Positions 56,055 through 64,000 of a DNA stretch of 64,000 nt are shown here, piece by piece (the stretch's first letter is position 1; each line of letters begins with the position of its first letter). The position numbers and the translations under genes are program-made. The stretch is from positions 124,001-188,000 of the forward strand of contig NZ_JAKRNE010000001.1 of assembly GCF_022347205.1 (NCBI RefSeq). The letters are read 5' to 3'. Below the pieces are notes generated by a model. The model was not told the DNA's origin. It was given only the letters and a program-made list of their open reading frames with translations, and did no database searches. The stretch comes from Corynebacterium sp. ACRPO. Its GTDB lineage: Bacteria > Actinomycetota > Actinomycetes > Mycobacteriales > Mycobacteriaceae.

Positions 56055-56648
56055 ATGCCTATTTTGACCGTCGGCGAAAAGTTCCCAGAGTTCAACCTCA
56101 CCGCCCTGACCGGTGGCGATCTGCACGACGTCAACGCTAACCAGCCGGAGGACTACTTCGAGCAGGTATCCCTGGACAAGTACGAGGGCAAGTGGAAGGT
56201 CGTCTTCTTCTACCCGAAGGACTTCACCTTCGTCTGCCCGACCGAGATCGCTGCCTTCGGCAAGCTGGACGAGGAATTCCAGGACCGTGATACCCAGATT
56301 CTCGGCGGCTCCACCGATAACGAGTTCGCTCACTTCAACTGGCGTGCAACCCACCCAGAGCTGAAGGAAGTTCCTTTCCCGATGTTCTCTGACGTACGTC
56401 ACGACCTCATTCGTGCACTGGGCGTCGAAAACGCTGATGGCGTTGCTGACCGCGCCACCTTCATCATCGACCCGGATGGCGTTATCCAGTTCGTATCCGT
56501 TACCCCGGATGCTGTCGGCCGTAACGTAGACGAGGTTCTGCGCGTGCTCGACGCCCTGCAGTCCGAAGAGGTCTGCGCTTGCAACTGGGAGAAGAACGAC
56601 CCAACCAAGAACATCAACAAGATGGACGTCGTTCAGTCCGCGCTCTAA
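56055..56648 (+). CDS. ahpC: Alkyl hydroperoxide reductase AhpC (2-Cys peroxiredoxin)
   Basis: Reduces hydrogen and organic peroxides. The 197-residue protein has peroxidatic Cys61 in DFTFVCPTEI and the resolving cysteine in SEEVCACNW near 174-176. GGSTDNEFAHFNWR is a typical peroxiredoxin stretch. ATG 56055 follows AAAGGAG with a ten-base spacer. It is divergent from oxyR and followed by ahpD, with a hairpin between. Electrons probably come through AhpD and a dihydrolipoamide system, as in mycobacteria. Confidence 0.97.
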   Translation: MPILTVGEKFPEFNLTALTGGDLHDVNANQPEDYFEQVSLDKYEGKWKVVFFYPKDFTFVCPTEIAAFGKLDEEFQDRDTQILGGSTDNEFAHFNWRATHPELKEVPFPMFSDVRHDLIRALGVENADGVADRATFIIDPDGVIQFVSVTPDAVGRNVDEVLRVLDALQSEEVCACNWEKNDPTKNINKMDVVQSAL

Positions 56649-56669
56649 ATCTCACTGAGATGCAGGTTC

Positions 56670-56698
56670 ACCCCGCTTTCGTGGCGGGGTTTCCTTTT
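56670..56698 (+). terminator. Terminator or attenuator between ahpC and ahpD
   Basis: ACCCCGC (56670-56676) pairs with GCGGGGT (56684-56690), then TTCCTTTT. It probably lowers ahpD expression relative to ahpC. Confidence 0.75.
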
Positions 56699-56745
56699 AA
56701 ATCCGACGCAGTAAATTCCTATCAAAACCTCAAAGGAGAAAAGCT

Positions 56746-57270
56746 ATGTCTATTGATAATCTGAAGTCTTCCCTGCCGGAGTACGCCAAGGACCAGAAGC
56801 TCAACCTGGGCGCCCTGACCCGTTCCAAGGACCTGGACGAGGAGCAGCTCTGGGGCTGCCTACTGGCATCGGCTGCCGCAACCCGCAATGACACCGTGCT
56901 TTCTGAGATTGCGGAGGAAGCAAAAGAGCACCTGTCTGAGGAAGCTATCGAGGCAGCCTACGGCGCAGCCACCGTTATGGCTATGAACAATGTTGCCTAC
57001 CGCGCCAAGGGCTGGTTGGGCGATGACTACGCACAGGTTAAGTTCGGCCTGCGCATGAACATCATCTCCAAGCCGGGCGTGGACAAGGCCAACTTCGAGC
57101 TGTGGAATACCGCAGTTTCCGCCATCAATGGCTGCGAGCACTGCCTGGGTGCTCACGCTCACGAGCTCAACGAGGCTGGTCTGAGCAAGGAGCAGGTCTG
57201 GGAGGCCGTCAAGGTTGCGGCCGTTGTCCAGGCTGTGGCACAGGCTGTCCAGATTGAGGCCGCACGCTAA
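56746..57270 (+). CDS. ahpD: Alkyl hydroperoxidase AhpD
   Basis: Thiol-disulfide adaptor that reduces AhpC. The 174-residue helical protein has the CxxC motif with its proton-relay histidine in CEHCLGAH (Cys130, Cys133, His137), and the [16 protein letters not shown] segment typical of AhpD. AAAGGAG precedes ATG 56746. The ahpC-ahpD pair next to oxyR is the standard actinobacterial peroxide locus. Confidence 0.96.
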   Translation: MSIDNLKSSLPEYAKDQKLNLGALTRSKDLDEEQLWGCLLASAAATRNDTVLSEIAEEAKEHLSEEAIEAAYGAATVMAMNNVAYRAKGWLGDDYAQVKFGLRMNIISKPGVDKANFELWNTAVSAINGCEHCLGAHAHELNEAGLSKEQVWEAVKVAAVVQAVAQAVQIEAAR

Positions 57271-57284
57271 AATAGCCGGCCTTT

Positions 57285-57350
57285 AGCCGCCCTCGCGCTT
57301 GCCGACGTCCCCCTCACTCGGGGCGTGGCAGCCAGGGCGGCTTTGTCGTT
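57285..57350 (+). terminator. Long stem-loop terminator after ahpD
   Basis: AGCCGCCCT (57285-57293) pairs with AGGGCGGCT (57334-57342), followed by TTGTCGTTTT. The 40-base loop holds an inner CCCC/GGGG stem and the GCTTGCCGAC 10-mer. Confidence 0.7.
57297..57306 (+). repeat. GCTTGCCGAC 10-mer, copy 8
   Basis: Intergenic copy inside the loop of the ahpD terminator. Confidence 0.7.
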
Positions 57351-57358
57351 TTCGCTGG

Positions 57359-59902
57359 CTAGTATTCCACGCGCAGGTCCGACAGTCGGACTTCGCCGGC
57401 CTCATCGGAGGCATCGAGATCTACCGTAGCGACGAACTGGTAGGCGTGGTCGCCGTCTGGGTCCTTGATGATCTGGCGCACGGACCATGCACGCGAGTCA
57501 GTATCGCCGAGGCGGAAATACTCCGGGCCGCGGGCCTCGGGGCCGGAATCGATGTCATCATATTCATCGAAATAGTCATCCAGGATAGCGCCGAAGTCTG
57601 GCACCTCGTCCAAGTAATCAAGCAGCTCTGCCAAGCGGTCTTCCTTTTCCAAAGCAAAGAGCTGCACCAAGCGGAACATGTAATTGCGCACCATAATGGT
57701 AAAGGCGCGGCGATTGGCCGTGAGCGCGGTGGGGTCCTCCACGCCAAAGGCCAGCTCGCGGTCCACCGTGTCTTGATCGATGGGGGAGTCTTCGCCGGCC
57801 ATTTGCGCCCATTCGTCGACAAGCGAGGAGTCTACCTGGCGGATAAGCTCTCCCAGCCAGACAACGATGTCCTCGAGCTCCGGAGTGTTGTACTCATCGG
57901 GAATGGATTGCTTCAGGGTACGCCAGGCGTCGGTCAGGTAGCGCAAAATCACGCCCTCGGAGCGGGCCAAGCCGTAGGTTGCGACCAGATCGGAGAAGGT
58001 CATCGCGTTCTCGAGCATGTCGCGCACCACGGACTTGGGCCGCAGCTCAAACTCCTTGACCCACGCATTGGTCTCAGCGAAAGTATCGTAGGCCTGCTCC
58101 AATAGCTCTTCGAGCGGCTTCGGCCAGGTAATGTCTTCTACGATATTCATGCGGTCGGTGTAGTCCACCCCGTCCGCTTTCAGCGCGGCAATTTCTTCGC
58201 CGCGGCGCTGCTTCTGCTGGGCGATGAGCACCTGGCGTGGGTCATCCAGAATGGCCTCGAACACGGAAATGACGTCCAGGTTATAAGTCTCCGCCTCCGG
58301 ATCCAGCAGCGAGAGCGCCGCCAGCGCGAATGGACCCAGTGGCTGGTTGAGCGCAAAGTCACGCGGCAGCTCTCGTACCAAATGGTAGGGGCGGCCGTAG
58401 ATATCCAATCCCTTGGTGGATTTTTGTACCACGCCGGAATCCACTAGCCCGCGGAAGAGATCGATAGCGGTGAGAATGTCCTTATTCTGTTTGCTGCGAT
58501 TATCGTGATTGTCTCGCAGCAGGTGGCGCATGTGGTCATAGCCATTGCCATGGCGTGCCAAGACGTTGAGCAGCATGGAATTAGAAACGCGGAACTGAGA
58601 GGTAAGCTGTTCCGGTTCCGCCTCAGTAAGACGCGCGAAGGTCTTCTCGGACCAGGACACCTCGCCTTCGCGAGCGGACTTCTTCTTCAGCTTCTTCAAG
58701 CGCTTGGGGTCGTCGCCGATGCGGCGGCGCTCCTTGGCATTTTCAATCTCGTGCTCGGGGGCCTCGACCACCACAGTGCCCTCGGTGTCATAGCCGGCGC
58801 GGCCGGCGCGGCCGGCAATCTGGTGGAATTCGCGCGACTTGAGGATGCGTTGGCGCTGGCCGTCGAACTTGGCAAGCCCAGTCATCAGCACGGTGCGGAT
58901 GGGCACGTTAATGCCCACACCCAAGGTATCGGTGCCGCAAATGACCTTAAGCAGGCCCTTTTGTGCCAAGCGCTCTACTAGACGGCGGTATTTGGGCAGC
59001 ATTCCCGCGTGGTGAATGCCGATGCCCTTTCGCAAGAGCTTGGACAAATCTTTGCCAAAGGCAGTGGTGAAGCGGAAACCACCTATTTCCTGGGCAATCG
59101 CTTCCTTTTCTTCTTTAGTGATGATCCCCGATAGAGAGGTGAGCGCCTGGGCGCGCTCGGCCGCTTCACGCTGCGAGAAGTGCACCACGTAGATGGGAGC
59201 CTTCTTATCGGCCAAGAGCTCCTCGATGGTCTCGTGCACCGCGCTAAAGACATAGGAAAAGTCCAGTGGGACGGGACGCGTAGTGCCGGCGACGAGGTTG
59301 GTGGCGCGGCCGGTGCGGCGGGTGAGATCTTCTTCTAGCCACTGAGTATCGCCCAAAGTGGCGGACATGAGCAGGAACTGCGCCTTGGACAACTCTAGCA
59401 ACGGCACCTGCCAGGCCCATCCGCGATCTGGTTCGGAGTAGTAGTGGAACTCGTCCATAACTACCTGGTTGATATTGGCCTCGGCACCATCGCGCAGCGC
59501 AATATTGGCCACAATCTCGGCGGTGGCGGCGATGATGGGGGCATTGCCGTTAACGGTGGCGTCGCCAGTCATCATGCCCACATTCTCGGCGCCGAAGATA
59601 TCGCAGAGGGCAAAGAACTTCTCGCTCACAAGGGCCTTAATCGGCGCGGTATAGAAACTGCGCTGGCCACGAGCTAGGGCGATGAAGTGTGCAGCATTAG
59701 CCACCATGGACTTTCCCGAGCCCGTAGGGGTAGCAAGGATGACATTGTCGCCGGCCAAAATTCCGAGCGAGGCTTCTTCCTGCGCCGGGTACAAATTGAT
59801 ACCCCGGCCGGTGGTCCACGAGGTAAAGGTATCCCAAATTGCCTCGTCTACGAGGGACTCGGGTACTTCCGTTAAATCTGGCAGCAGCTGAGATAAGTTC
59901 AC
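57359..59902 (-). CDS. Ski2-like DEAD/DEAH-box helicase with DUF3516 C-terminus
   Basis: Superfamily II helicase of 847 residues. It has Walker A ATPTGSGKSMVA (near 54-65), DEFH in VVMDEFHYY, SATLGDTQWLEEDL, GTDTLGVGINVP, and motif VI QIAGRAGRAGYDTEG (near 361-375). A long C-terminal domain (DUF3516) follows, as in actinobacterial relatives proposed to handle RNA. The role is unknown. GTG 59902 is chosen because TAAGGT (59915-59910, minus strand) ends seven bases upstream; GTG 59911 lies in the promoter itself. It is distinct from HelY-type proteins by its C-terminal domain. Confidence 0.88.
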   Translation of the reverse strand: MNLSQLLPDLTEVPESLVDEAIWDTFTSWTTGRGINLYPAQEEASLGILAGDNVILATPTGSGKSMVANAAHFIALARGQRSFYTAPIKALVSEKFFALCDIFGAENVGMMTGDATVNGNAPIIAATAEIVANIALRDGAEANINQVVMDEFHYYSEPDRGWAWQVPLLELSKAQFLLMSATLGDTQWLEEDLTRRTGRATNLVAGTTRPVPLDFSYVFSAVHETIEELLADKKAPIYVVHFSQREAAERAQALTSLSGIITKEEKEAIAQEIGGFRFTTAFGKDLSKLLRKGIGIHHAGMLPKYRRLVERLAQKGLLKVICGTDTLGVGINVPIRTVLMTGLAKFDGQRQRILKSREFHQIAGRAGRAGYDTEGTVVVEAPEHEIENAKERRRIGDDPKRLKKLKKKSAREGEVSWSEKTFARLTEAEPEQLTSQFRVSNSMLLNVLARHGNGYDHMRHLLRDNHDNRSKQNKDILTAIDLFRGLVDSGVVQKSTKGLDIYGRPYHLVRELPRDFALNQPLGPFALAALSLLDPEAETYNLDVISVFEAILDDPRQVLIAQQKQRRGEEIAALKADGVDYTDRMNIVEDITWPKPLEELLEQAYDTFAETNAWVKEFELRPKSVVRDMLENAMTFSDLVATYGLARSEGVILRYLTDAWRTLKQSIPDEYNTPELEDIVVWLGELIRQVDSSLVDEWAQMAGEDSPIDQDTVDRELAFGVEDPTALTANRRAFTIMVRNYMFRLVQLFALEKEDRLAELLDYLDEVPDFGAILDDYFDEYDDIDSGPEARGPEYFRLGDTDSRAWSVRQIIKDPDGDHAYQFVATVDLDASDEAGEVRLSDLRVEY

Positions 59903-59909
59903 CCCCACC

Positions 59910-59915
59910 ACCTTA
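59910..59915 (-). promoter_or_regulatory. -10 hexamer for the leaderless helicase gene
   Basis: TAAGGT on the minus strand, seven bases before GTG 59902. Confidence 0.5.
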
Positions 59916-59936
59916 GCGGCGATGGGGGCGGGTTAG

Positions 59937-61001
59937 TTAGATATCGTCACCTAAGTCGCCCTCGCCCGAAGCAGAATCAGGGCCATCCTTGCCATCATCG
60001 GACTGCGGGCCTTCCTCCTCGGCGGAATCTTCGCGGTCATCGATCTCGGTATTGATGATCTGCTGGCTTTCTTCTTCATCCAAGGAAGCCAAAAATGCTT
60101 GGAACTCCTCGCTGATTTCCTCACCGGTAGGCATGGGCTCCTCGCCAGGCATGATCGCCTGCGGATGCTCCTTGCGGTAGCGCTCCATATAAGCGTCATA
60201 CTGCTGCTCGAGTTGTTGGACTACGCCTTCAATCTCATCCGAGCCACCAACTTGCTCCTCCAGTTGGTTTTCCACACGGGATATATCGGCCTCGATGCTG
60301 CCCAAAGGAATGTTGAGGCGCGCCGCCCGCGCCACCGAATCCAGCAGCTGGAACGTGGCCTGTGGATAGGGCGAAGCTGCCAAATAGTGCGGCACGTGGA
60401 CGGTATATCCAGCCACCGTGCGGTGCTTATCCGCCAGAGCCTTTTCCAAGTACAGCGCGGCAGAGCCTGGCACCATCATGGTGGAATCCATCGAGAGCAT
60501 GTGCTCAGTCAAGCGGGAGGAGGTGCCATGGGCCGTAACCACCGTGGGGCGGGTATGCGGCACCGGCATCGGCGCGGCATAGAGCATGATGGTGTCTTCA
60601 ATATTGAATTTTTCCACCAGCTTCACCACGGCCGTAGTGAACGCCTCCCAGCGCATGTCTGGTTCAGGGCCAGACAGCAGAAGGAAAGTCTTGCCGGAAT
60701 TATCGCGCAGAACCTTAATACCAAGATCCATGGACTCGATTTCCAGCGCCCGATCCTTATCAATCGTGACAGCCGGGCGGCGGGAGCGGTAATCAATCAG
60801 CTCATCAGAGTTAAACGATGCCAGCTGACGGCCTTCCAAGGCGGCCTTTAAATGGTCAGCACTTGCCTCGATGGCTTGGCCAGCGTCAGCATAGCCGTGC
60901 ATGGCAACAATCATGGTGGGGCCTTGTCCGTCACCGGAATCATCCCTAATCACCGGAGCTGGATATTCCAGCTCATACATGCGGCGATCTTCTTCGTGCA
61001 T
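59937..61001 (-). CDS. PAC2-family protein
   Basis: A 354-residue protein of the proteasome-assembly-chaperone (PAC2) family, like Rv2125 of mycobacteria. It shows AMHGYADAGQAIEASADHL (about 28-46), LLSGPEPDMRWEAFTTAVV and YTVHVPHYLAASPYPQA, and ends in a strongly acidic tail of about 45 residues. Corynebacteria lack a 20S proteasome, so a chaperone role for it is unlikely, and its real partner is unknown. AAGGAGGTAA eight bases before ATG 61001 is a near-consensus ribosome site. Confidence 0.82.
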   Translation of the reverse strand: MHEEDRRMYELEYPAPVIRDDSGDGQGPTMIVAMHGYADAGQAIEASADHLKAALEGRQLASFNSDELIDYRSRRPAVTIDKDRALEIESMDLGIKVLRDNSGKTFLLLSGPEPDMRWEAFTTAVVKLVEKFNIEDTIMLYAAPMPVPHTRPTVVTAHGTSSRLTEHMLSMDSTMMVPGSAALYLEKALADKHRTVAGYTVHVPHYLAASPYPQATFQLLDSVARAARLNIPLGSIEADISRVENQLEEQVGGSDEIEGVVQQLEQQYDAYMERYRKEHPQAIMPGEEPMPTGEEISEEFQAFLASLDEEESQQIINTEIDDREDSAEEEGPQSDDGKDGPDSASGEGDLGDDI

Positions 61002-61145
61002 GTTGTGTTACCTCCTTGCTTTCTTACCTACCCCAACGCCGCGCGCGTGCTTACTATTCCCGCGCGCACTGCGAGGTTAAATAAACAATTGTGCCCCAAA
61101 CCGCTGCGCATTGCCAGCGCAATCGCGGGCGGGGTGTGGAAAGCC

Positions 61146-61155
61146 GCTTGCCGAC
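61146..61155 (+). repeat. GCTTGCCGAC 10-mer, copy 9
   Basis: Intergenic copy between divergent genes, lying between GGGGTG (61131-61136) and CACCCC (61164-61169), hence in a potential hairpin loop. Confidence 0.7.
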
Positions 61156-61243
61156 GCCCCCTTCACCCCACCTATCCACAGATCCCCACGACCTAGCCCC
61201 TAGTGGCCTATGCATAGTTGCGCGGATGGTTGAGGCTGGGGCC

Positions 61244-62329
61244 ATGGACATCACAACACCAACTCAGCCCATCCGTACGCCCGGCGATATCCTCGCCAAT
61301 ATCCCAGGAATCCTCGGATTCTTTCCCACTGAATCAGTCATCCTCATTTCCATCCAACCCAGCCAACGCGGATATAGCATCGGACCAGTAGCCCGCCTCG
61401 ATTTGCACGATGTGCCTGGTGCCCTGCACGAAGTGATGGAAGCGTTTCACTGCGGAAATCCCGAAATCATTTTCTGCTTCGTGCTCTCTCAACGCGAGGA
61501 AGGAGAGCTCTGGGACATTCTGCAGTCTCTTTACCACTTCCAAGACCACACCGGCATGGGCATCGATGCCTGCTGGCTGGCCGAGGAACTATCCACCGAT
61601 TCCGCCTATGACCTCATCTTTGGCCACGCCACAGAAAGCGGCGAGGGCCCGCTCCAGAATTGGATGGAAGGAACCATACCCGCCATCTCGACGAGCCACA
61701 CGATGCGCGCCTGCGTGAATAATGGCATGCTTCCGGAACTTAGCCGTCATGACTTGGTCCAGCGCTTTAAGGACCCGAACCCATACTTTGGGGAAGAAGA
61801 GATTAGAGCCATGGAGCGATGCGCCGAAGAGATTGCCCGCCAGTTGCGCGCCGGGCACGGGTACGGCACGACAGAACCAGTGCAGGTGGTCAAGCACCTC
61901 ATTGCCGATGTGCGCTATGTGCTCAGCGAGGTCGAATCGCTGGAGGAAACCCTAGAAAATGAAGAATTGTTGTGTGTGGCAGCCATGTGGATGTCTACCA
62001 CCTGGACCCGCGACCTAGTCATTACGGAGCTCGTCTCCGCGCCGCAGGAAGCAGGAGACCTGTTATTGGCGGTAGCGCGTACATTCCAGGGGTCTATTCG
62101 CTATAACGCCCTAGCTTTGTATGCTGCTAGCCAGGTGTCTCACGAATTCGGAATTTATGCCGGTCCGGCGCTTTCCGTAGTAGTAGAAGAGGCGCCCCAT
62201 CACAATCTGGGGCGCCTCATAGCGCAGGGTTATCGCAGCGGCATGGGAAAGCGGTTGGTCTCCAGTCTATGCCATGGTTGCGAGCTAGCCCGCGAAGCGG
62301 CGGGGCTCCGCGTTGACAGCCCCGCCTAA
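61244..62329 (+). CDS. DUF4192 protein
   Basis: A 361-residue actinobacterial protein of unknown function. It begins near MDITTPTQPIRTPGDIL, then ANIPGILGFFPTESVILISI, the family's most conserved segment, and FCFVLSQREEGELWDILQSL. It is acidic and soluble, with no catalytic motif I can identify. The start is uncertain: ATG 61244 (GAGG eight bases upstream) or ATG 61226 (leaderless, behind CATAGT). The last 140 bases contain two perfect inverted repeats. Divergent from the PAC2 gene and convergent with galE. Confidence 0.8.
   Translation: MDITTPTQPIRTPGDILANIPGILGFFPTESVILISIQPSQRGYSIGPVARLDLHDVPGALHEVMEAFHCGNPEIIFCFVLSQREEGELWDILQSLYHFQDHTGMGIDACWLAEELSTDSAYDLIFGHATESGEGPLQNWMEGTIPAISTSHTMRACVNNGMLPELSRHDLVQRFKDPNPYFGEEEIRAMERCAEEIARQLRAGHGYGTTEPVQVVKHLIADVRYVLSEVESLEETLENEELLCVAAMWMSTTWTRDLVITELVSAPQEAGDLLLAVARTFQGSIRYNALALYAASQVSHEFGIYAGPALSVVVEEAPHHNLGRLIAQGYRSGMGKRLVSSLCHGCELAREAAGLRVDSPA
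62190..62219. terminator. Perfect inverted repeat inside the 3' end of the DUF4192 gene
   Basis: GAGGCGCCCCA (62190-62200) pairs with TGGGGCGCCTC (62209-62219) over 11 bases. On the minus strand it is followed by TTCTACT, so it may stop galE/dtxR readthrough. Confidence 0.5.
62299..62326. terminator. Hairpin at the DUF4192/galE junction
   Basis: GGCGGGGCT (62299-62307) pairs with AGCCCCGCC (62318-62326), ending at the DUF4192 stop codon. No T run. Confidence 0.55.
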
Positions 62330-62341
62330 CGCGCGCGGTGT

Positions 62342-63328
62342 CTAGGACCGCTTTGCCGAATGTGCTTTATCGCCTAGCTGTCGGGTGAAGTTCCACGCGT
62401 CGGTGACTATGGTTTCCAGGTCCGTGCGGGTGGGATTCCACCCGAGCTCCCGCTGAATCTTCTCAGAGGAAGCGATGAGCGTAGCTGGGTCGCCCGCGCG
62501 GCGCGGGGCCACCTCAGCCGGAATGTCGTGGCCGGTTACCTTGCGACACATCTCGATGACTTGCTTGACGGAGTACCCATCGCCAGAACCCAAGTTGTAA
62601 ATGTGGTGCTTGCCAGATTCATTGGACTCGAGAGCAAGCACGTGGGCGTCGGCTAGATCGCGGATATGGATGTAGTCACGCACTGGGGTGCCGTCTGCGG
62701 TATCCCAGTCATCACCGAACATGAAAATCTTATCCCGGTGGCCCAAAGCAACTTGCAGCACGATGGGGATGAGGTGGGTTTCTACCTCGCGGTTTTCGCC
62801 AATATTTCCGTAGGCGCCAGCCACATTGAAATAGCGCAGCGAGGTAGCGCCTAGGCCGTAGGCGTGGGCAAAGGACGTGATCATGTAGTCGATGGCCAGC
62901 TTGGTCGCACCATACGGATTGGTGGGCTGGGTTGGCATGTCTTCCGTAATCGGGACCTGGTCGGGCTCACCGTAGGTTGCAGCGGTGGAGGAAAAGACGA
63001 GGTTTTTGACGTCGTTATCCCGCATGGCATTAAGCAGCGTCAGGGTAGTAACGACGTTGTGCTGCCAGTACTCATCTGGTTTTTCCACGGATTCGCCCAC
63101 CAAGGAGCGCGCAGCGAAGTGAATGACGCCTTCGAAGCCACCTTCGCTCAGGACATCGGCAGCCTTGTCCGCGACGTCGCCCTCGATGACGCGGGCGGCT
63201 TCCGGAACGGCCTCGCGATTGCCGGTGGAGAAATTATCAATAATGGTTACGTCATGGCCCTGTTCGACCAATACAGCAGCGCAAACGCTGCCTACATAGC
63301 CCGCGCCACCTGTGACGAGAAGCTTCAT
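62342..63328 (-). CDS. galE: UDP-glucose 4-epimerase
   Basis: Interconverts UDP-glucose and UDP-galactose; in corynebacteria this supplies galactose for arabinogalactan. The 328-residue SDR protein has [10 protein letters not shown] (5-14), the catalytic Tyr-Lys pair in [12 protein letters not shown] near 138-149, and Ser/Thr in [20 protein letters not shown] precedes ATG 63328, and the gene starts three bases after dtxR, the known dtxR-galE arrangement of corynebacteria. Confidence 0.95.
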   Translation of the reverse strand: MKLLVTGGAGYVGSVCAAVLVEQGHDVTIIDNFSTGNREAVPEAARVIEGDVADKAADVLSEGGFEGVIHFAARSLVGESVEKPDEYWQHNVVTTLTLLNAMRDNDVKNLVFSSTAATYGEPDQVPITEDMPTQPTNPYGATKLAIDYMITSFAHAYGLGATSLRYFNVAGAYGNIGENREVETHLIPIVLQVALGHRDKIFMFGDDWDTADGTPVRDYIHIRDLADAHVLALESNESGKHHIYNLGSGDGYSVKQVIEMCRKVTGHDIPAEVAPRRAGDPATLIASSEKIQRELGWNPTRTDLETIVTDAWNFTRQLGDKAHSAKRS

Positions 63329-63331
63329 GGG

Positions 63332-64000
63332 TTATACCTCCACGCGCACTGCGTGCGCCAAATCGTCGGAAAGCACGACGCTTCTGCCTTCCGGTGTCGA
63401 CAGTGTAATCGTGCCGCTGTTATTGACCACAGACACCTTGGCGCCCACTCGGATTCCAGCATCGGTGAGTTCTTGGAAGGTGCCATCATCAACCTGCAGG
63501 ATTTCATTGACCTGGATGACGGTCGCAGAGACCTGCTCGCCATTGGGGAGATCGACCGCGCGGGTGCCCTGATCCGGCTGTGGAACATCGAAGCCAAGTG
63601 CAGATAGCGCCGGAATAGGATTGCCAAAGGGCGACCGCGTCGGATCATCGAGAACAGCGACCATGCGCTTTTCCACCTCTTCGCTCATCACATGCTCCCA
63701 CCGGCAGGCCTCGTCGTGGACCTTGGCAATGTCGAGCCCCAGGACGTCGGTAAGCAAACGCTCTGCCAAACGGTGCTTGCGCATGACTGCGGTTGCTAAG
63801 TCGCGGCCCTTGTCCGTGAGATCCAAACTGCGGTCGGTGCGCACGTGCAAAAGGCCATCGCGCTCCATGCGAGCCACGGTCTGAGAAACCGTTGGCCCGG
63901 ACTGCTCCAAACGCTCCGCAATGCGGGCGCGCAGGGGAGTGATGCCTTCTTCCTCTAGCTCGTAGATGGTCCGCAGATACATCTCCGTTGTATCAACTAG
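63332..64000 (-). CDS. dtxR: Iron-dependent repressor DtxR (start beyond window)
   Basis: Fe2+-activated repressor of iron uptake. Codons continue to the window edge ([19 protein letters not shown]), so only the first few residues of about 225 are missing and the start lies past 64000. The HTH ([20 protein letters not shown]), and metal ligands in KHRLAERLL and HDEACRWEH (the diphtheria Cys102-Glu105-His106 trio and His79/Glu83/His98) are intact, and the SH3-like C-domain is complete. It is co-transcribed with galE. Confidence 0.96.
   Translation of the reverse strand, partial: LVDTTEMYLRTIYELEEEGITPLRARIAERLEQSGPTVSQTVARMERDGLLHVRTDRSLDLTDKGRDLATAVMRKHRLAERLLTDVLGLDIAKVHDEACRWEHVMSEEVEKRMVAVLDDPTRSPFGNPIPALSALGFDVPQPDQGTRAVDLPNGEQVSATVIQVNEILQVDDGTFQELTDAGIRVGAKVSVVNNSGTITLSTPEGRSVVLSDDLAHAVRVEV

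Overview
The window is chromosomal core DNA of a Corynebacterium, at roughly 58-60% GC. Diagnostic clusters are bioYMN, clgR-pspA, sugR beside lexA with a divS-like gene and nrdR, and dtxR-galE. The gene order of the pptH/pptT, ftsK-pgsA-clgR-pspA and miaB-miaA-dapF-hflX blocks also matches Mycobacteriales. I see no insertion sequence, prophage, CRISPR array, tRNA or rRNA. I cannot name the species from sequence alone.

Layout. 0-10 kb: ribosome and RNA genes (rbfA, truB, rpsO, pnp) mixed with a DHH phosphatase, a MATE exporter, the opposed pair pptH-like/pptA (removal and attachment of phosphopantetheine), ribF and a nucleoside hydrolase. 10-16 kb: an AMIN-like lipoprotein, a VOC/glyoxalase gene broken by a TAG right after its start, then dapB-thyX-dapA-rnj. 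16-26.5 kb: ftsK, a yybP-ykoY manganese riboswitch with its TerC-family gene, pgsA, cinA C-domain, clgR, pspA, and the biotin transporter bioYMN with a BioQ-like operator. 26.6-31 kb: DUF3046, recA (SOS box), recX, miaB, a membrane protein. 31-39 kb: GNAT, DUF349, miaA, dapF, two uncharacterised genes, hflX. 39-48 kb: NCS2 permease, DUF222/HNH protein, and the phosphotransferase cluster ptsH-ptsF-fruK / ptsI / sugR. 48-54 kb: lexA / divS-like (SOS), nrdR, hrpA. 54-57.3 kb: a membrane protein and the peroxide-defence set oxyR / ahpC-ahpD. 57-64 kb: Ski2-like helicase, PAC2 protein, DUF4192, galE and dtxR, whose start lies beyond the window edge.

How the genes work together: lexA, the divS-like gene, recA and recX form a DNA-damage unit; oxyR faces ahpCD; sugR and the general and fructose PTS genes form a sugar-uptake unit; dapA/B/F feed lysine and peptidoglycan; clgR-pspA is envelope stress. 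Many genes have a TANNNT -10 hexamer about 7 bases before the start codon, which predicts leaderless mRNAs.

The most unusual signal is not a gene. The 10-mer GCTTGCCGAC (or its complement GTCGGCAAGC) occurs nine times, three times between genes and otherwise in several reading frames and on both strands. Chance predicts far less than one copy. Other points worth a second look are two perfect facing DnaA boxes around a hairpin at 40.4 kb, a cluster of LexA half-sites running into the divS-like gene, and the riboswitch architecture.
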